This document shows, one piece after another, positions 17,349-25,737 of a DNA stretch of 64,000 nt. The DNA lies in assembly GCF_031928785.1 (NCBI RefSeq), contig NZ_JARQAL010000004.1; one strand, written 5' to 3'. Within the stretch, counting starts at the first letter, position 1. Each line of letters begins with the position of its first letter. The stretch comes from Enterococcus_C asini_A. GTDB taxonomy: Bacteria; Bacillota; Bacilli; Lactobacillales; Enterococcaceae. Made by a program: the position numbers and the translations under genes. Under the pieces are notes generated by a model. The model saw only the letters and a program-made list of their open reading frames with translations. It ran no database searches and had not been told where the DNA came from.

Positions 17349-17382
17349 AAAAAAACCAATCTGAGCTAACAGACTGGTTTTA
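17349..17382 (-). terminator. terminator of the 98-aa membrane protein gene
   Basis: AAACCAATCTG pairs with CAGACTGGTTT (one GU pair); the minus strand ends in seven T residues. It lies just upstream of the riboswitch promoter region. Confidence 0.75.
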
Positions 17383-17396
17383 GGTATGAAACGAGA

Positions 17397-17693
17397 TTAA
17401 GCTGCTTTTGGTTTTGGTTCCCGGCCAAGGATGGCTTGAAGAACCGAAAGCCCAACTAATACGCCAAGGATCAAATAAATCAAACTAGAGTATTGGGTGA
17501 TGCCCCAACCCCACGTACGATAAATAGCCAAGACGATTGCCAAAGCGATGGCAGCGATGACATTAAACAACGCAAAAGCCCACAAATTGCCGTTTTCTTT
17601 TCTTGCTAAATAGAAGATAGAGAAGAAAATGCTCAATGCTGCCCAAGCGATACAAACAATAATTGCAGCCCAGTAAATAATAAATGGTACCAT
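17397..17693 (-). CDS. small membrane protein, three helices (98 aa)
   Basis: Three hydrophobic helices (about residues 5-28, 36-58 and 68-88) with a short basic C-terminus (GREPKPKAA). The ATG has GAGGTG upstream and a terminator follows. I do not recognise the family. It is monocistronic between the riboswitch and a divergent DMT transporter gene. Confidence 0.75.
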   Translation of the reverse strand: MVPFIIYWAAIIVCIAWAALSIFFSIFYLARKENGNLWAFALFNVIAAIALAIVLAIYRTWGWGITQYSSLIYLILGVLVGLSVLQAILGREPKPKAA

Positions 17694-17849
17694 GATGTTT
17701 CACCTCACTTTATTCCTTAGTCATTTTACCATGTTTCCTTTAAAGTGTCATGAAATGATGGTTTATTGTGAAAAAAATACCCAATCATTTGACCTTAGGA
17801 AAAGTTTAAGATATTTTTAAAAAGAAAATGAAAAAAGGAAGTGATGGGA

Positions 17850-18761
17850 ATGTGGTTTGCGTCGGCATTAATCACGATTTTAGCTTGGGGTACCGCGGAC
17901 TTATTTTATAAAAAAGGCAATAACATTAAAGACCCTCATTCGGCTATGAAGACCACAATCATGGTAGGGCTCGTGATGGGGCTTCACGCCATTGGTTATT
18001 ATTGGTTGTATGAAGGAGTCCAGTATGACTGGCACAATCTCTTATTGTATTTGCCTGTTTCAGGGATGTACATATTATCCATGGCCATTGGCTATTTTGG
18101 CTTACGCTACACTGAAGTTTCGATTTCATCCCCTATTAGCAATTCTTCTGGAGCGGTGACTGCCTTGTTGGGCTTCTTGTTATTGGGCAACTCGTTGAAA
18201 GGCTTGCAATTTGTCGCCATTGCTTTGATTTTAGTGGGGATTTTGCTCTTATCTATCTTTGAAAAAGAAGCAGATGATTTGGAGCTGAAAAAAGAAGGGG
18301 TCAAAATTGATGCCAAGTATCGGGTCGGTGCTGTCGCAATTTTATTTCCGATTTTGTACATGGTCATTGACGGTCTGGGAACCTTTTTAGACAGTTATTA
18401 TTTAGAGTATAAGAACATCATGCCAGAAGATCAGGCTAATATGAGTTATGAATTGACTTTCTTAATCGTCGCTCTGATTTTATGGGTTTATCTAACTTTC
18501 GTGAAAAAAGAACACTTTGCTCTTTTAAAAGAACGTGACAAAGCCTTAGCAGCGATTTTTGAAACACTGGGACAGTTCTTTTATATCGGAGCAATTTCCA
18601 GTAAAGAAGCAGTGATTACCGCACCATTGATTTCTTCTTATGCGATTGTCTCCGTCTTATTAGGACGGATTTTCTTAAAGGAACGCTTGAAAGCCAAACA
18701 TTACGTGGTGATTGCTGCAATTATGATTGGGATTGCTATTTTAGGGTTTTATGATGGGTGA
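17850..18761 (+). CDS. EamA/DMT-superfamily transporter
   Basis: About 303 residues with ten hydrophobic segments in two EamA-like halves (first half ends LILVGILLLSIF, second half carries LISSYAIVSVLLGRIFLKERL). Family members export or import small metabolites; the substrate cannot be told. The ATG at 17850 is chosen because AAGGAAG lies at a proper distance, whereas GTG at 17841 and ATG at 17844 overlap that site. A bidirectional terminator follows. Confidence 0.85.
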   Translation: MWFASALITILAWGTADLFYKKGNNIKDPHSAMKTTIMVGLVMGLHAIGYYWLYEGVQYDWHNLLLYLPVSGMYILSMAIGYFGLRYTEVSISSPISNSSGAVTALLGFLLLGNSLKGLQFVAIALILVGILLLSIFEKEADDLELKKEGVKIDAKYRVGAVAILFPILYMVIDGLGTFLDSYYLEYKNIMPEDQANMSYELTFLIVALILWVYLTFVKKEHFALLKERDKALAAIFETLGQFFYIGAISSKEAVITAPLISSYAIVSVLLGRIFLKERLKAKHYVVIAAIMIGIAILGFYDG

Positions 18762-18764
18762 GAA

Positions 18765-18808
18765 AAATGCCTTGGTCCAGCAACTAGCTCAGACCAAGGC
18801 ATTTTTTA
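18765..18808. terminator. bidirectional terminator
   Basis: AATGCCTTGGTC pairs perfectly with GACCAAGGCATT and is followed by a T-run. It serves the DMT gene and the converging MATE gene, whose stop it overlaps. Confidence 0.85.
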
Positions 18809-20080
18809 TTGTCTTTTACGATAACGAATTAAAAAGCTTGCGCCAATCATCAAAGTAGCAAATTCTGCAAAGGGTAAGCTGCTCCAAACGCCGGTGATGC
18901 CCCACAGGCGACTAAAGAAAAGCGCCGCGGGGATGATAAAGAGATAGCCACGAAACAGGGCAATGGCAAAGGCTTGGCGAGCACGGCCCACTGCGGCAAA
19001 GAAGATGGACAAAAGAATATTTTGACTGGAAGCAAAGAAGGCCAAAAAGTAAATGGGAATACCTGCCACCGCTAGTTTAGTCAGTATTGGATCTTGATCG
19101 GTATTGAAAAAGCCGGTGATGGGATATTTAAAGACTAACAGTCCCACGTAAAGCAAGCTGGCTAAAATCAAGCTAACTTTCATACCATAGCGTAAATAAA
19201 GACGGACAGCGGCATCATCGGCTTTACTGGCAGCGCGACTGATTAAGGGTTGTACCCCTTGAGCCACCCCAGTAAACAATGCCAGTCCCACTAAAACCAC
19301 ATTGGCTAACACGCCGTAAGCCGCCACAGCCACATCGCCTTGAAGGGATAGGAGCAATTGGTTAAAGATTAAAATACAAATCCCGGTACTCATCTCTGTT
19401 AGAAAAGAAGCTGTCCCTAGTTGGACACTGTGGGATAAGACATCCCACGTAGGCCGTGTTAGTTGTAACTGTAGTTTCCGCTGAGGCTTTTTCCGGTGAA
19501 GGCTTAAAATAGCCAAACTCACTACTGGCGAAAGCACCGTGGCCAAAGCTGCTCCCGCCATGCCCATATTTATAGGAAAGACAAAGAGATAATCAAAAAT
19601 AATATTAAACAAACTGGAAGATAACATGGCCATCATGGCAAGCTGAGGGTTACCGTCATTGCGCACAAAAGCCAAGACCAGATTGTTTAAGATAAAAAAG
19701 GGCGCCATAATCAAAATAAAACGCAAGTATAAGACTGTGAGATTCAAAGTAGCCGCACTAGCGCCTAATCCTTGAGCGATAGGTTCCACGAAAAAAATTC
19801 CGGACAAGGTAAACAGTACGCCCACTGACAAGGCGACTAGAAGTAATTGGGAAAAATAATTATCCTTTGCTCCCCGCAGGCTAAATAAAGTAGCGCCGCC
19901 CATCCCTAAAAGTAGACCGAGACTGTTTAAGAGATTGAATAAGGGCAAGGCGATATTTAAAGCAGTTAAACCTAAATTGCCCACGCCTTTAGCGATAAAC
20001 AAGGTATCCGCCAAAATGTACACAGATAAGCCTAATGTGCTTAAAACACTGCGCAGTACATAACTGCGAACTTCTTTCAT
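18806..20080 (-). CDS. MATE-family multidrug/organic cation exporter
   Basis: 424 residues with twelve hydrophobic segments in two MatE repeats (YILADTLFIAKGVGNLGLTALNIALP in the first, LVGLALFTGVAQGVQPLISRAAS near the start of the second). It should export drugs or metabolites in exchange for Na+ or H+. GGAGGGA precedes the ATG. The leader contains a complete terminator hairpin immediately before that site, which suggests attenuation control. Confidence 0.9.
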   Translation of the reverse strand: MKEVRSYVLRSVLSTLGLSVYILADTLFIAKGVGNLGLTALNIALPLFNLLNSLGLLLGMGGATLFSLRGAKDNYFSQLLLVALSVGVLFTLSGIFFVEPIAQGLGASAATLNLTVLYLRFILIMAPFFILNNLVLAFVRNDGNPQLAMMAMLSSSLFNIIFDYLFVFPINMGMAGAALATVLSPVVSLAILSLHRKKPQRKLQLQLTRPTWDVLSHSVQLGTASFLTEMSTGICILIFNQLLLSLQGDVAVAAYGVLANVVLVGLALFTGVAQGVQPLISRAASKADDAAVRLYLRYGMKVSLILASLLYVGLLVFKYPITGFFNTDQDPILTKLAVAGIPIYFLAFFASSQNILLSIFFAAVGRARQAFAIALFRGYLFIIPAALFFSRLWGITGVWSSLPFAEFATLMIGASFLIRYRKRQ

Positions 20081-20094
20081 TTTCTGTTCCCTCC

Positions 20095-20133
20095 AAAAAA
20101 AGAGCTGGCTTGCCTAAAAGGCCAAGTCTGCTC
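20095..20133 (-). promoter_or_regulatory. terminator hairpin in the leader of the MATE gene (candidate attenuator)
   Basis: On the minus strand GAGC...CTTGGCC pairs with GGCAAG...GCTC, followed by seven T residues and immediately by the GGAGGGA ribosome binding site of the MATE gene. No gene lies upstream on this strand between the promoter and the hairpin. Confidence 0.65.
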
Positions 20134-20170
20134 TGTATTATTTATGTCGCTTTTAAGTGTAGTTCCGCCC

Positions 20171-20199
20171 ATTCTAGCACGGGACTATAAGAAGTACAA
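20171..20199 (-). promoter_or_regulatory. promoter of the MATE gene
   Basis: On the minus strand TTGTAC (20194-20199) and TAGAAT (20171-20176) are separated by 17 bases. Transcription from here gives a leader of about 85 nt that includes the attenuator-like hairpin. Confidence 0.6.
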
Positions 20200-20213
20200 G
20201 GCGATTACAAAGA

Positions 20214-20253
20214 AACAGGTTGCCCGGATGAAGAATTTTCCGGATAACCTGTT
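20214..20253. terminator. terminator downstream of the arginine-type ABC operon
   Basis: AACAGGTT...CCGG pairs with CCGG...AACCTGTT; a strong T-run is on the plus side and a weaker TTTCTTT on the minus side. The only gene ending nearby is the leftward glnQ-like gene. Confidence 0.6.
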
Positions 20254-20329
20254 TTTTAGAAATAAAAGAGTAGATAAATGATAGAAAGACTTATTGGAGA
20301 AGAACGATAATAGAAGACAAGTTTTTGTT

Positions 20330-21052
20330 TTACAGCACTTTTCGCAAAAAGTCTTGGGTTCGTGGATTTTGAGGATGGTCAAAGACAGCTTCAGGAGTTC
20401 CTTGTTCTTGGATAATGCCTTGGTCCATAAAAATCACTCGATCCGCCACTTCTTTGGCAAAGCCCATTTCATGGGTGACCACCACCATGGTCATGCCTTT
20501 TTCCGCCAAGTCTTGCATCACGGCTAAAACTTCTCCCACCATTTCAGGATCTAGAGCAGAGGTTGGTTCATCAAAAAGCATCACATCTGGCTTCATCGCT
20601 AGTGCCCGGGCAATGGCGACCCGTTGTTGTTGTCCGCCAGAAAGGCTCGCAGGATAGGCGGAAGCTTTATCAGCAAGTCCCACTTGATTTAACAACTCTA
20701 AAGAAAGTTCCTTAGCTGTTCCGGGATTTTCTTTTTTGACTTGGATGGGGCTAATGGTCAAGTTTTCTAAAACGGTCATATGGGGAAAGAGGTTAAAGCT
20801 TTGAAAAACCATGCCCATTTTTTCCCGCAGTTGGTTGATATTGGTACCTTTTGCTAAAATATTGTGGACTTCAAACTCAATGGTGCCACCAGTGGGTTGT
20901 TCCAAAAGGTTGAGACAGCGGAGAAAGGTGGATTTCCCGCTACCGGAAGGGCCGATAATCACTACCACTTCACCTTTTGCCACTTCTAAATCGATGCCTT
21001 TGAGGACTTCATTGTCCCCGTATGTTTTATGCAAATCATGAACTTTAATCAT
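20330..21052 (-). CDS. polar amino acid ABC transporter ATPase (GlnQ type), probable arginine system
   Basis: 240 residues: Walker A GPSGSGKST, MVFQSFNLF, signature LSGGQQQR, Walker B VMLFDEPTSALD and VTHEMGFA. Its ATG overlaps the stop of the SBP-permease gene by 8 bases, indicating translational coupling. It is paralogous to the ATPase at 14614-15357. An ARG box upstream of the operon points to arginine, ornithine or a related substrate. Confidence 0.9.
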   Translation of the reverse strand: MIKVHDLHKTYGDNEVLKGIDLEVAKGEVVVIIGPSGSGKSTFLRCLNLLEQPTGGTIEFEVHNILAKGTNINQLREKMGMVFQSFNLFPHMTVLENLTISPIQVKKENPGTAKELSLELLNQVGLADKASAYPASLSGGQQQRVAIARALAMKPDVMLFDEPTSALDPEMVGEVLAVMQDLAEKGMTMVVVTHEMGFAKEVADRVIFMDQGIIQEQGTPEAVFDHPQNPRTQDFLRKVL

Positions 21053-22505
21053 TGGCCATTCTCCTTTCAGCTACCCCTAATAGACGGGAAATGGTAAAGG
21101 TTAATACAAAGTAAATCAATGAGACAATTACGTAGGGAATGAAGGGCTTAAAGCTGGCTCCTTGGACGACACCGGTTTGGAAAATCAGCTCGGAAACACC
21201 GATGACTGAAACTACGGAAGATTCTTTAATAACCGTTACAAATTCATTTCCTAAGGCGGGTAAGATATTTTTCACAGCTTGAGGCAAGATGATAAAGCGC
21301 ATGGACTGCCCTTGACTCATGCCTAGTGAACGAGCGGCTTCCACTTGGCCTTTATTCACTGCGTTGATACCAGCCCGAATGATTTCGGCTACATAGGCGG
21401 CACTGTTTAAAGCTAGGGCGATACAGCCCGCCGCTAGTTTAGACATATCAAAACCTAAGACCCCGGTACCAAAGTACACGATAAAGATTTGAACTAAAAG
21501 TGGTGTACCCCGTACGTATTCAATATAGACAGTGGCAATTACTTTTAAGAATTTGTTTTTGGCCAGTTTCATCAAAGCTAAAAGGCCACCAAAGACTGCC
21601 CCAAAAAGTACCCCGATAAAGGCTAGAAAGACGGTATAACCCGCACCAGATAAATAGTAGGGCAAGTATTTGCCTAAAAAGCTTTGTTCTTCTTCGGCAA
21701 ACATCAAATCATTGGCTTCTTTTTGATAGCCGGTGAGTAAATCTTGGCTACGGATTTCGGCAATGGAAGCATTGACGGCGGCTAAAAAGGCAGGAGCTTC
21801 TTTGGAAACTGCGGCGGCCATTTCCTTGGAACCTTCTTTGAACACCACATTATCCGCCACGGCTAAGCTTTTATTGACTTGGGCATAGGCATCTGCCACT
21901 GGACCTTCTAAAATCACACCATCGATTTTTTCATTGGTTAAGTTGGTGATTAAGTCGGGGACTTTTTGCAAAGAGGTCACATCAGAATCCGGCAGTTCGC
22001 TGGCGGCTAGTTCTTCTTGGTAACTTTGTTTTTGCACGCCCACGGTTGCGCCGTTTAATTTTTCTAAAGAGCTGAATTTATCTTCATCCGCTTTTCTGAC
22101 CACCACTTTTTGAGTGACGGTCATATAGCCATCGGTAAAGTTAACTTCTTTTTCCCGCTCTGGTGTAGGGTTCATCCCAGAGATGACCATATCAACTTTG
22201 CCTGTTTGTAACGCACCTAGTAGCGCATCAAAGCCCAGTTCCTCGACTTTTAATTTGACGCCTAAGTCTTCGGCAATTTTTTCCGCAATGGCTACGTCAA
22301 AGCCTACAATCGTGTCTTTGCCCTCCACTGTGGCGTGAAATTCAAAGGGGGCATAGTCAGCGGAAAGCCCTACTACTAACTCTTTATTTGCTTGCACTCG
22401 ATCTAAAACCGGATCGGTTTCTGCAGCAGTCACTTGCAAAGGCAAGAGATTAATGAATAATGCAATAATCGGCAAGATGGCAAGTAAACCAACTCTTTTT
22501 TTCAT
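21045..22505 (-). CDS. fused substrate-binding/permease protein of a polar amino acid ABC transporter, probable arginine system
   Basis: 486 residues with a signal peptide (MKKRVGLLAILPIIALFINLLPLQVTA-type, cut near residue 28), a family 3 binding domain to about residue 240, and a permease domain with the loop AEIIRAGINAVNKGQVEAARSLG. AAAGGAG precedes the ATG. A perfect ARG box lies 39-52 bases upstream of the start. Its paralogue at 15369-16967 is under a lysine riboswitch, so the two systems seem to have divided basic amino acids between them. Confidence 0.9.
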   Translation of the reverse strand: MKKRVGLLAILPIIALFINLLPLQVTAAETDPVLDRVQANKELVVGLSADYAPFEFHATVEGKDTIVGFDVAIAEKIAEDLGVKLKVEELGFDALLGALQTGKVDMVISGMNPTPEREKEVNFTDGYMTVTQKVVVRKADEDKFSSLEKLNGATVGVQKQSYQEELAASELPDSDVTSLQKVPDLITNLTNEKIDGVILEGPVADAYAQVNKSLAVADNVVFKEGSKEMAAAVSKEAPAFLAAVNASIAEIRSQDLLTGYQKEANDLMFAEEEQSFLGKYLPYYLSGAGYTVFLAFIGVLFGAVFGGLLALMKLAKNKFLKVIATVYIEYVRGTPLLVQIFIVYFGTGVLGFDMSKLAAGCIALALNSAAYVAEIIRAGINAVNKGQVEAARSLGMSQGQSMRFIILPQAVKNILPALGNEFVTVIKESSVVSVIGVSELIFQTGVVQGASFKPFIPYVIVSLIYFVLTFTISRLLGVAERRMAND

Positions 22506-22543
22506 ATTTCTAGCTCCTTTTTATACATTAAGTTAATGAAAAA

Positions 22544-22557
22544 TGAATAAAAATTCA
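22544..22557. promoter_or_regulatory. ARG box (ArgR/AhrC operator)
   Basis: TGAATAAAAATTCA is a perfect inverted repeat (TGAAT, 4 bases, ATTCA) matching the consensus ARG box of Gram-positive bacteria, with extended flanks ATGAAT...ATTCATAT. It lies between the putative promoter and the start codon of the leftward transporter operon, a position suited to arginine-dependent repression. Confidence 0.75.
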
Positions 22558-22689
22558 TATCAACGAGGCTTATACTAGCATATAATTATTAAAAAGAAAA
22601 GAGCTTGAGTAAAAAACCTAGGATAAAATTTTGTTTTTATCACTTTTGACGCTGAAAAAAACGGGTATACTAAAGATGAGGTGAAAAAG

Positions 22690-23385
22690 ATGGAAATGAC
22701 ACCAGTTCAAGCAGTCCAAAAAATCAAAGGAGCATCAGCTATTACCTTTTTAACAGGAGCTGGGGTTTCAACGGCTTCTGGTATTCCCGATTATCGTTCC
22801 TTGCAAGGAGTCTATCACGGCATTGAGGCTCCAGAATATCTCTTAAGTCGGGATTGTCTCTTGGCAGAACCAGGAAAATTCTATCAGTTTGTTAAGCATT
22901 TGTATCACGCTGAGGCTAAGCCTAATGTGATTCATAAAAAGATTGCGACGTTGGAAAAGTGTAAAAAGGTTTGGACGGTCTCCCAAAATATTGATGGCCT
23001 TCATCAACAGGCGGGCAGTCAAAATTTAGTCAATTTTCATGGCAGTTTGTACCACTGTCGCTGTCAAAAATGTGGTGAAAAAATCCCTTGGCAAGACTAT
23101 TTACAAAGTGATCGCCACGAAGTTTGTGGAGGACAAATTCGACCAGAAATCGTCTTGTATGGGGAGGGCTTTAGCCAAGAAACGTTGGATTTAGCAGTCA
23201 AGGCGGTCAGTCAAGCTGACTTAATCGTGATTGTGGGAACTTCTTTTCAAGTACATCCTTTTTGCGATTTGATTCATTACGGGCCGGACGCCGAAATTTT
23301 GGCGATTAATCAAACTCCCTTAACTTTGCCGAGGGCTTTTGCCATGGTACAATGTTCCGGAGAAGAAGTATTTTCATTATTGTAA
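22690..23385 (+). CDS. sirtuin-type NAD-dependent protein deacylase
   Basis: About 231 residues with GAGVSTASGIPDYRS, the catalytic QNIDGLHQQAG and HG, and the NAD-site VGTSFQVHP. The zinc region reads CRCQKCG then HEVCGG: the third cysteine of the usual C-x2-C pair is histidine. It removes acyl groups from lysine, using NAD+ and releasing nicotinamide. The ATG at 22690 (GAGGTG six bases upstream) is preferred over the GTG at 22681. The next gene starts 14 bases downstream. Confidence 0.88.
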   Translation: MEMTPVQAVQKIKGASAITFLTGAGVSTASGIPDYRSLQGVYHGIEAPEYLLSRDCLLAEPGKFYQFVKHLYHAEAKPNVIHKKIATLEKCKKVWTVSQNIDGLHQQAGSQNLVNFHGSLYHCRCQKCGEKIPWQDYLQSDRHEVCGGQIRPEIVLYGEGFSQETLDLAVKAVSQADLIVIVGTSFQVHPFCDLIHYGPDAEILAINQTPLTLPRAFAMVQCSGEEVFSLL

Positions 23386-23398
23386 AAAGGAGCCAACT

Positions 23399-24241
23399 AT
23401 GAAGACAGAAAAAGAAAAAATGATTGCCGGAGAATTGTATTTTTCCGCTGATCCTGAACTTGTGGCTGATCGTAAAGATGCCCGCTTGCGTTTACAAAAA
23501 ATCAATGAAGCTACGGATGCCAAAGAACGGATGGCCTTATTAGCTGAAGCGTTCGGCTCAAGTAATGGCCACCCTTATGCGGAACCGAATATCCGCTTTG
23601 ACTATGGCTATAATATTCACGTAGGCAAACAGTTTTATGCCAATTTTGACTGTACTTTTTTGGATATTTGTCCCATTACTTTTGGGGATAATTGTATGTT
23701 GGGCCCCGGCGTGCAGATTTTGACTGCCACTCATCCTTTGCATCCGGCAAAACGCAACAGTGGCTTAGAAGCAGGCAAACCGATTACCATTGGGGACAAT
23801 GCGTGGTTAGGTGGTGGCGTGATTATTATTCCCGGGGTAACTTTAGGGGATAACGTGGTGGTTGCCGCAGGAGCCGTGGTAACGAAATCATTTGGCGACA
23901 ATGTAGTCCTAGGCGGTAATCCAGCCCGTGTGATTAAAACCATTGACTTAGAAGAGACTACAGACACTACCCAGGACCCATTGGCAAAACCACGACAGAC
24001 CATTGACCGGATAGATCGGGAATTAGTGCGATTATTAGAAGAACGAATGGAAGCGGTCAGTCAGATTGCGGATCTAAAAAAAGCCAACCAGATCAATGTG
24101 TTAGACTCTTCCAGAGAAGATCAAGTTTTGGAAAAAGTGGCAGAAAATGTTCAGCAAAAAGAGTTTGAAGAGACCATTGTGGAAACTTTTAAAGATGTGA
24201 TGAAGCATTCGCGCCATTACCAAAGCACACGACAAGACTAA
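23399..24241 (+). CDS. maltose/galactoside O-acetyltransferase fused to a chorismate mutase domain
   Basis: Residues 1-190 are a left-handed beta-helix acetyltransferase of the Maa/LacA type: MIAGELYFSADPEL, catalytic His in TATHPLHPAKR, and hexapeptide repeats (TIGDNAWLGGGVIIIPGVTLGDN). Residues 200-280 are a type II (AroQ) chorismate mutase-like domain: RQTIDRIDRELVRLLEERMEAVSQIADLKK and SREDQVLEKV. The frame is continuous through the joint. AAAAGGAG precedes the ATG. Sugar or CoA acetylation and chorismate to prephenate are the expected activities; whether both are active is not shown. Confidence 0.85.
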   Translation: MKTEKEKMIAGELYFSADPELVADRKDARLRLQKINEATDAKERMALLAEAFGSSNGHPYAEPNIRFDYGYNIHVGKQFYANFDCTFLDICPITFGDNCMLGPGVQILTATHPLHPAKRNSGLEAGKPITIGDNAWLGGGVIIIPGVTLGDNVVVAAGAVVTKSFGDNVVLGGNPARVIKTIDLEETTDTTQDPLAKPRQTIDRIDRELVRLLEERMEAVSQIADLKKANQINVLDSSREDQVLEKVAENVQQKEFEETIVETFKDVMKHSRHYQSTRQD

Positions 24242-24261
24242 GACAGAAAGGAAAGAGGGCT

Positions 24262-24780
24262 ATGACAGATGGCATCAAACGACGACAAGCGATTTTAAAC
24301 CAGCTAGGAAAAAGTGAAAAGCCCATTAGCGCTACCCGTTTTGCTAAGGAATTTGGCGTCAGTCGTCAGATTATTGTAGGGGACGTAGCGCTACTGAGAG
24401 CTGCGGGAGAAGAAATCATTGCCACGGCTCGAGGCTATCTTTTAGAGACTGGTCATACAGGCGGCTTGTTAAAAAAAATTGCAGTACAACATGAAGCAAA
24501 AGATACTCGCATTGAGTTGGAAACCATTGTCAAATACGGCGGTGAAGTAGTAGATGTGATTGTGGAACACGCTTTGTATGGGGAATTAGTCGGCGGCTTG
24601 CATATTAAGACCCAAGCGGATATTGAAGCCTTTTTGAAGGAATACCGCAATACTAACGCTAATTTGTTATCTGACTTAACCAATGGCATCCATTTGCACA
24701 CCATTCGTTACCAAAAAGCTGAGGATCTGGAAAAGATTGAAGCAGCTTTATTAGCAGCTGGGATTTTGTATCGGGAATAA
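24262..24780 (+). CDS. niaR: niacin-responsive transcriptional repressor NiaR (NadR-like, 3H domain)
   Basis: 172 residues: an N-terminal winged helix (ATRFAKEFGVSRQIIVGDVALLRAAGEEI) followed by the 3H domain with its three conserved histidines (VEHALYGELVGGLHI, LTNGIHLHTI). NiaR binds nicotinic acid and represses niacin uptake and NAD synthesis genes. It follows the acetyltransferase-mutase gene by 20 bases, with GGAAAGAGG upstream. Its natural targets, including pncA at 10473, are not adjacent. Confidence 0.88.
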   Translation: MTDGIKRRQAILNQLGKSEKPISATRFAKEFGVSRQIIVGDVALLRAAGEEIIATARGYLLETGHTGGLLKKIAVQHEAKDTRIELETIVKYGGEVVDVIVEHALYGELVGGLHIKTQADIEAFLKEYRNTNANLLSDLTNGIHLHTIRYQKAEDLEKIEAALLAAGILYRE

Positions 24781-24850
24781 GTAAGGGTGGCTAAGGTTTT
24801 TACTCTAAAGATTTCCGCCTGTAAACTATTAGTAATTTATTTTGTGAACT

Positions 24851-24887
24851 AAAAAAATAAGCCCCGGCGATTTGCCAGGGCTTATTT
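24851..24887 (-). terminator. terminator of def
   Basis: AATAAGCCC pairs with GGGCTTATT around a GC-rich core; the minus strand ends in TTTTTTAG. It ends at the def stop codon. Confidence 0.8.
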
Positions 24888-25451
24888 CTATTCTATCACC
24901 AAGACGCCTTCTTTTAGTGCAAAAGGATTGCCTTCGTTAATATGATCGTAAAACATCACGCCATTTAAATGGTCGATTTCATGTTGAACTACAATGGCTT
25001 CGTAATTTTTCAGGCGTTTCTTTTGTTTTTTACCAAATTCATCGTAGTAGGTCAACGTAATCCGAGCATGACGAACCACGTAGCCGGGGACTTCTCGATC
25101 TACGGAAAGACAGCCTTCTCCTTCGCCAAGGCAAGCATCTTGAACGGAGTGGCTCAAGATTTTAGGATTATACATTACGGTACTCAAAGTTGGTTCGGGA
25201 TTTTCCGGATCGTTACTAGGCACGTGGAGGGCAATAATGCGTTTTGAAATATCTAGCTGAGGGGCAGCTAGGCCAACGCCTCCGCGTAAGTGTAATTCTT
25301 CGGCTTTTTCCGGGTCTTGGCTATTTTGCAAGAACTCCAACATTTCATGGCCTAAATCGATGTCTGCTTGGGATAAGGGAAATTGAACTTCTTCGGCAAC
25401 TTTCCGCAAAGTGGGATGTCCTTCCCGGATAATATCCTCCATCGTAATCAT
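24888..25451 (-). CDS. def: peptide deformylase
   Basis: 187 residues with the three motifs: GVGLAAPQ, EGCLSV and QHEIDHLNG (metal ligands Cys, His, His). The length and the insertion between motifs fit the type 2 enzyme of Gram-positive bacteria. It removes the formyl group from nascent proteins. The ATG at 25451 (MITMEDIIREG) with GAGGTG upstream is preferred over the GTG at 25460. Confidence 0.95.
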   Translation of the reverse strand: MITMEDIIREGHPTLRKVAEEVQFPLSQADIDLGHEMLEFLQNSQDPEKAEELHLRGGVGLAAPQLDISKRIIALHVPSNDPENPEPTLSTVMYNPKILSHSVQDACLGEGEGCLSVDREVPGYVVRHARITLTYYDEFGKKQKKRLKNYEAIVVQHEIDHLNGVMFYDHINEGNPFALKEGVLVIE

Positions 25452-25632
25452 GTTGTTCACCTCAATAAAAATTTAGCTATTCCTTTCAAGAAATGATTCA
25501 TAAAGCCCTCATTAAAGGATAAGCTCGTTTATACAGTTTACCATAGATTTTGTTAGAATAGCTGTAGGAATTACTTTTCTTTCAATCTCTTAAAGATTAA
25601 GTAAAAGAAAATCAAAAAAGAAGGCTTTTATA

Positions 25633-25644
25633 TGAACCGGTTCA
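25633..25644. promoter_or_regulatory. LacI-type operator O1
   Basis: Perfect 12-bp palindrome TGAACCGGTTCA, 20 bases upstream of the -35 box. The same 12 bases recur at 25698, 65 bp away, suited to looping by the LacI-family regulator encoded at 29557. Confidence 0.8.
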
Positions 25645-25663
25645 AAAAATTAGCGAATAACTA

Positions 25664-25692
25664 TTGCATATTTTGAAATCGTTTGCTATTAT
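25664..25692 (+). promoter_or_regulatory. promoter of the EIIC-GH3 operon with candidate cre site
   Basis: TTGCAT (25664-25669) and TATTAT (25687-25692) with 17-base spacing. TGAAATCGTTTGCT at 25674-25687 in the spacer matches the CcpA cre consensus in 12 of 14 positions, so glucose repression is likely as well as LacI-type control. Confidence 0.65.
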
Positions 25693-25697
25693 CTTTT

Positions 25698-25709
25698 TGA
25701 ACCGGTTCA
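25698..25709. promoter_or_regulatory. LacI-type operator O2
   Basis: Second perfect TGAACCGGTTCA palindrome, starting 6 bases after the -10 box and so covering the likely transcription start. Confidence 0.8.
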
Positions 25710-25737
25710 AAAACAAAAATGGAATGAGGAGTATCTT

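Noticed and set aside
20090..20180. Leader peptide ORF before the MATE gene, starting at ATG in TAGAATGG
   Set aside because: The ATG lies inside the proposed -10 box, so it would not be on the transcript.
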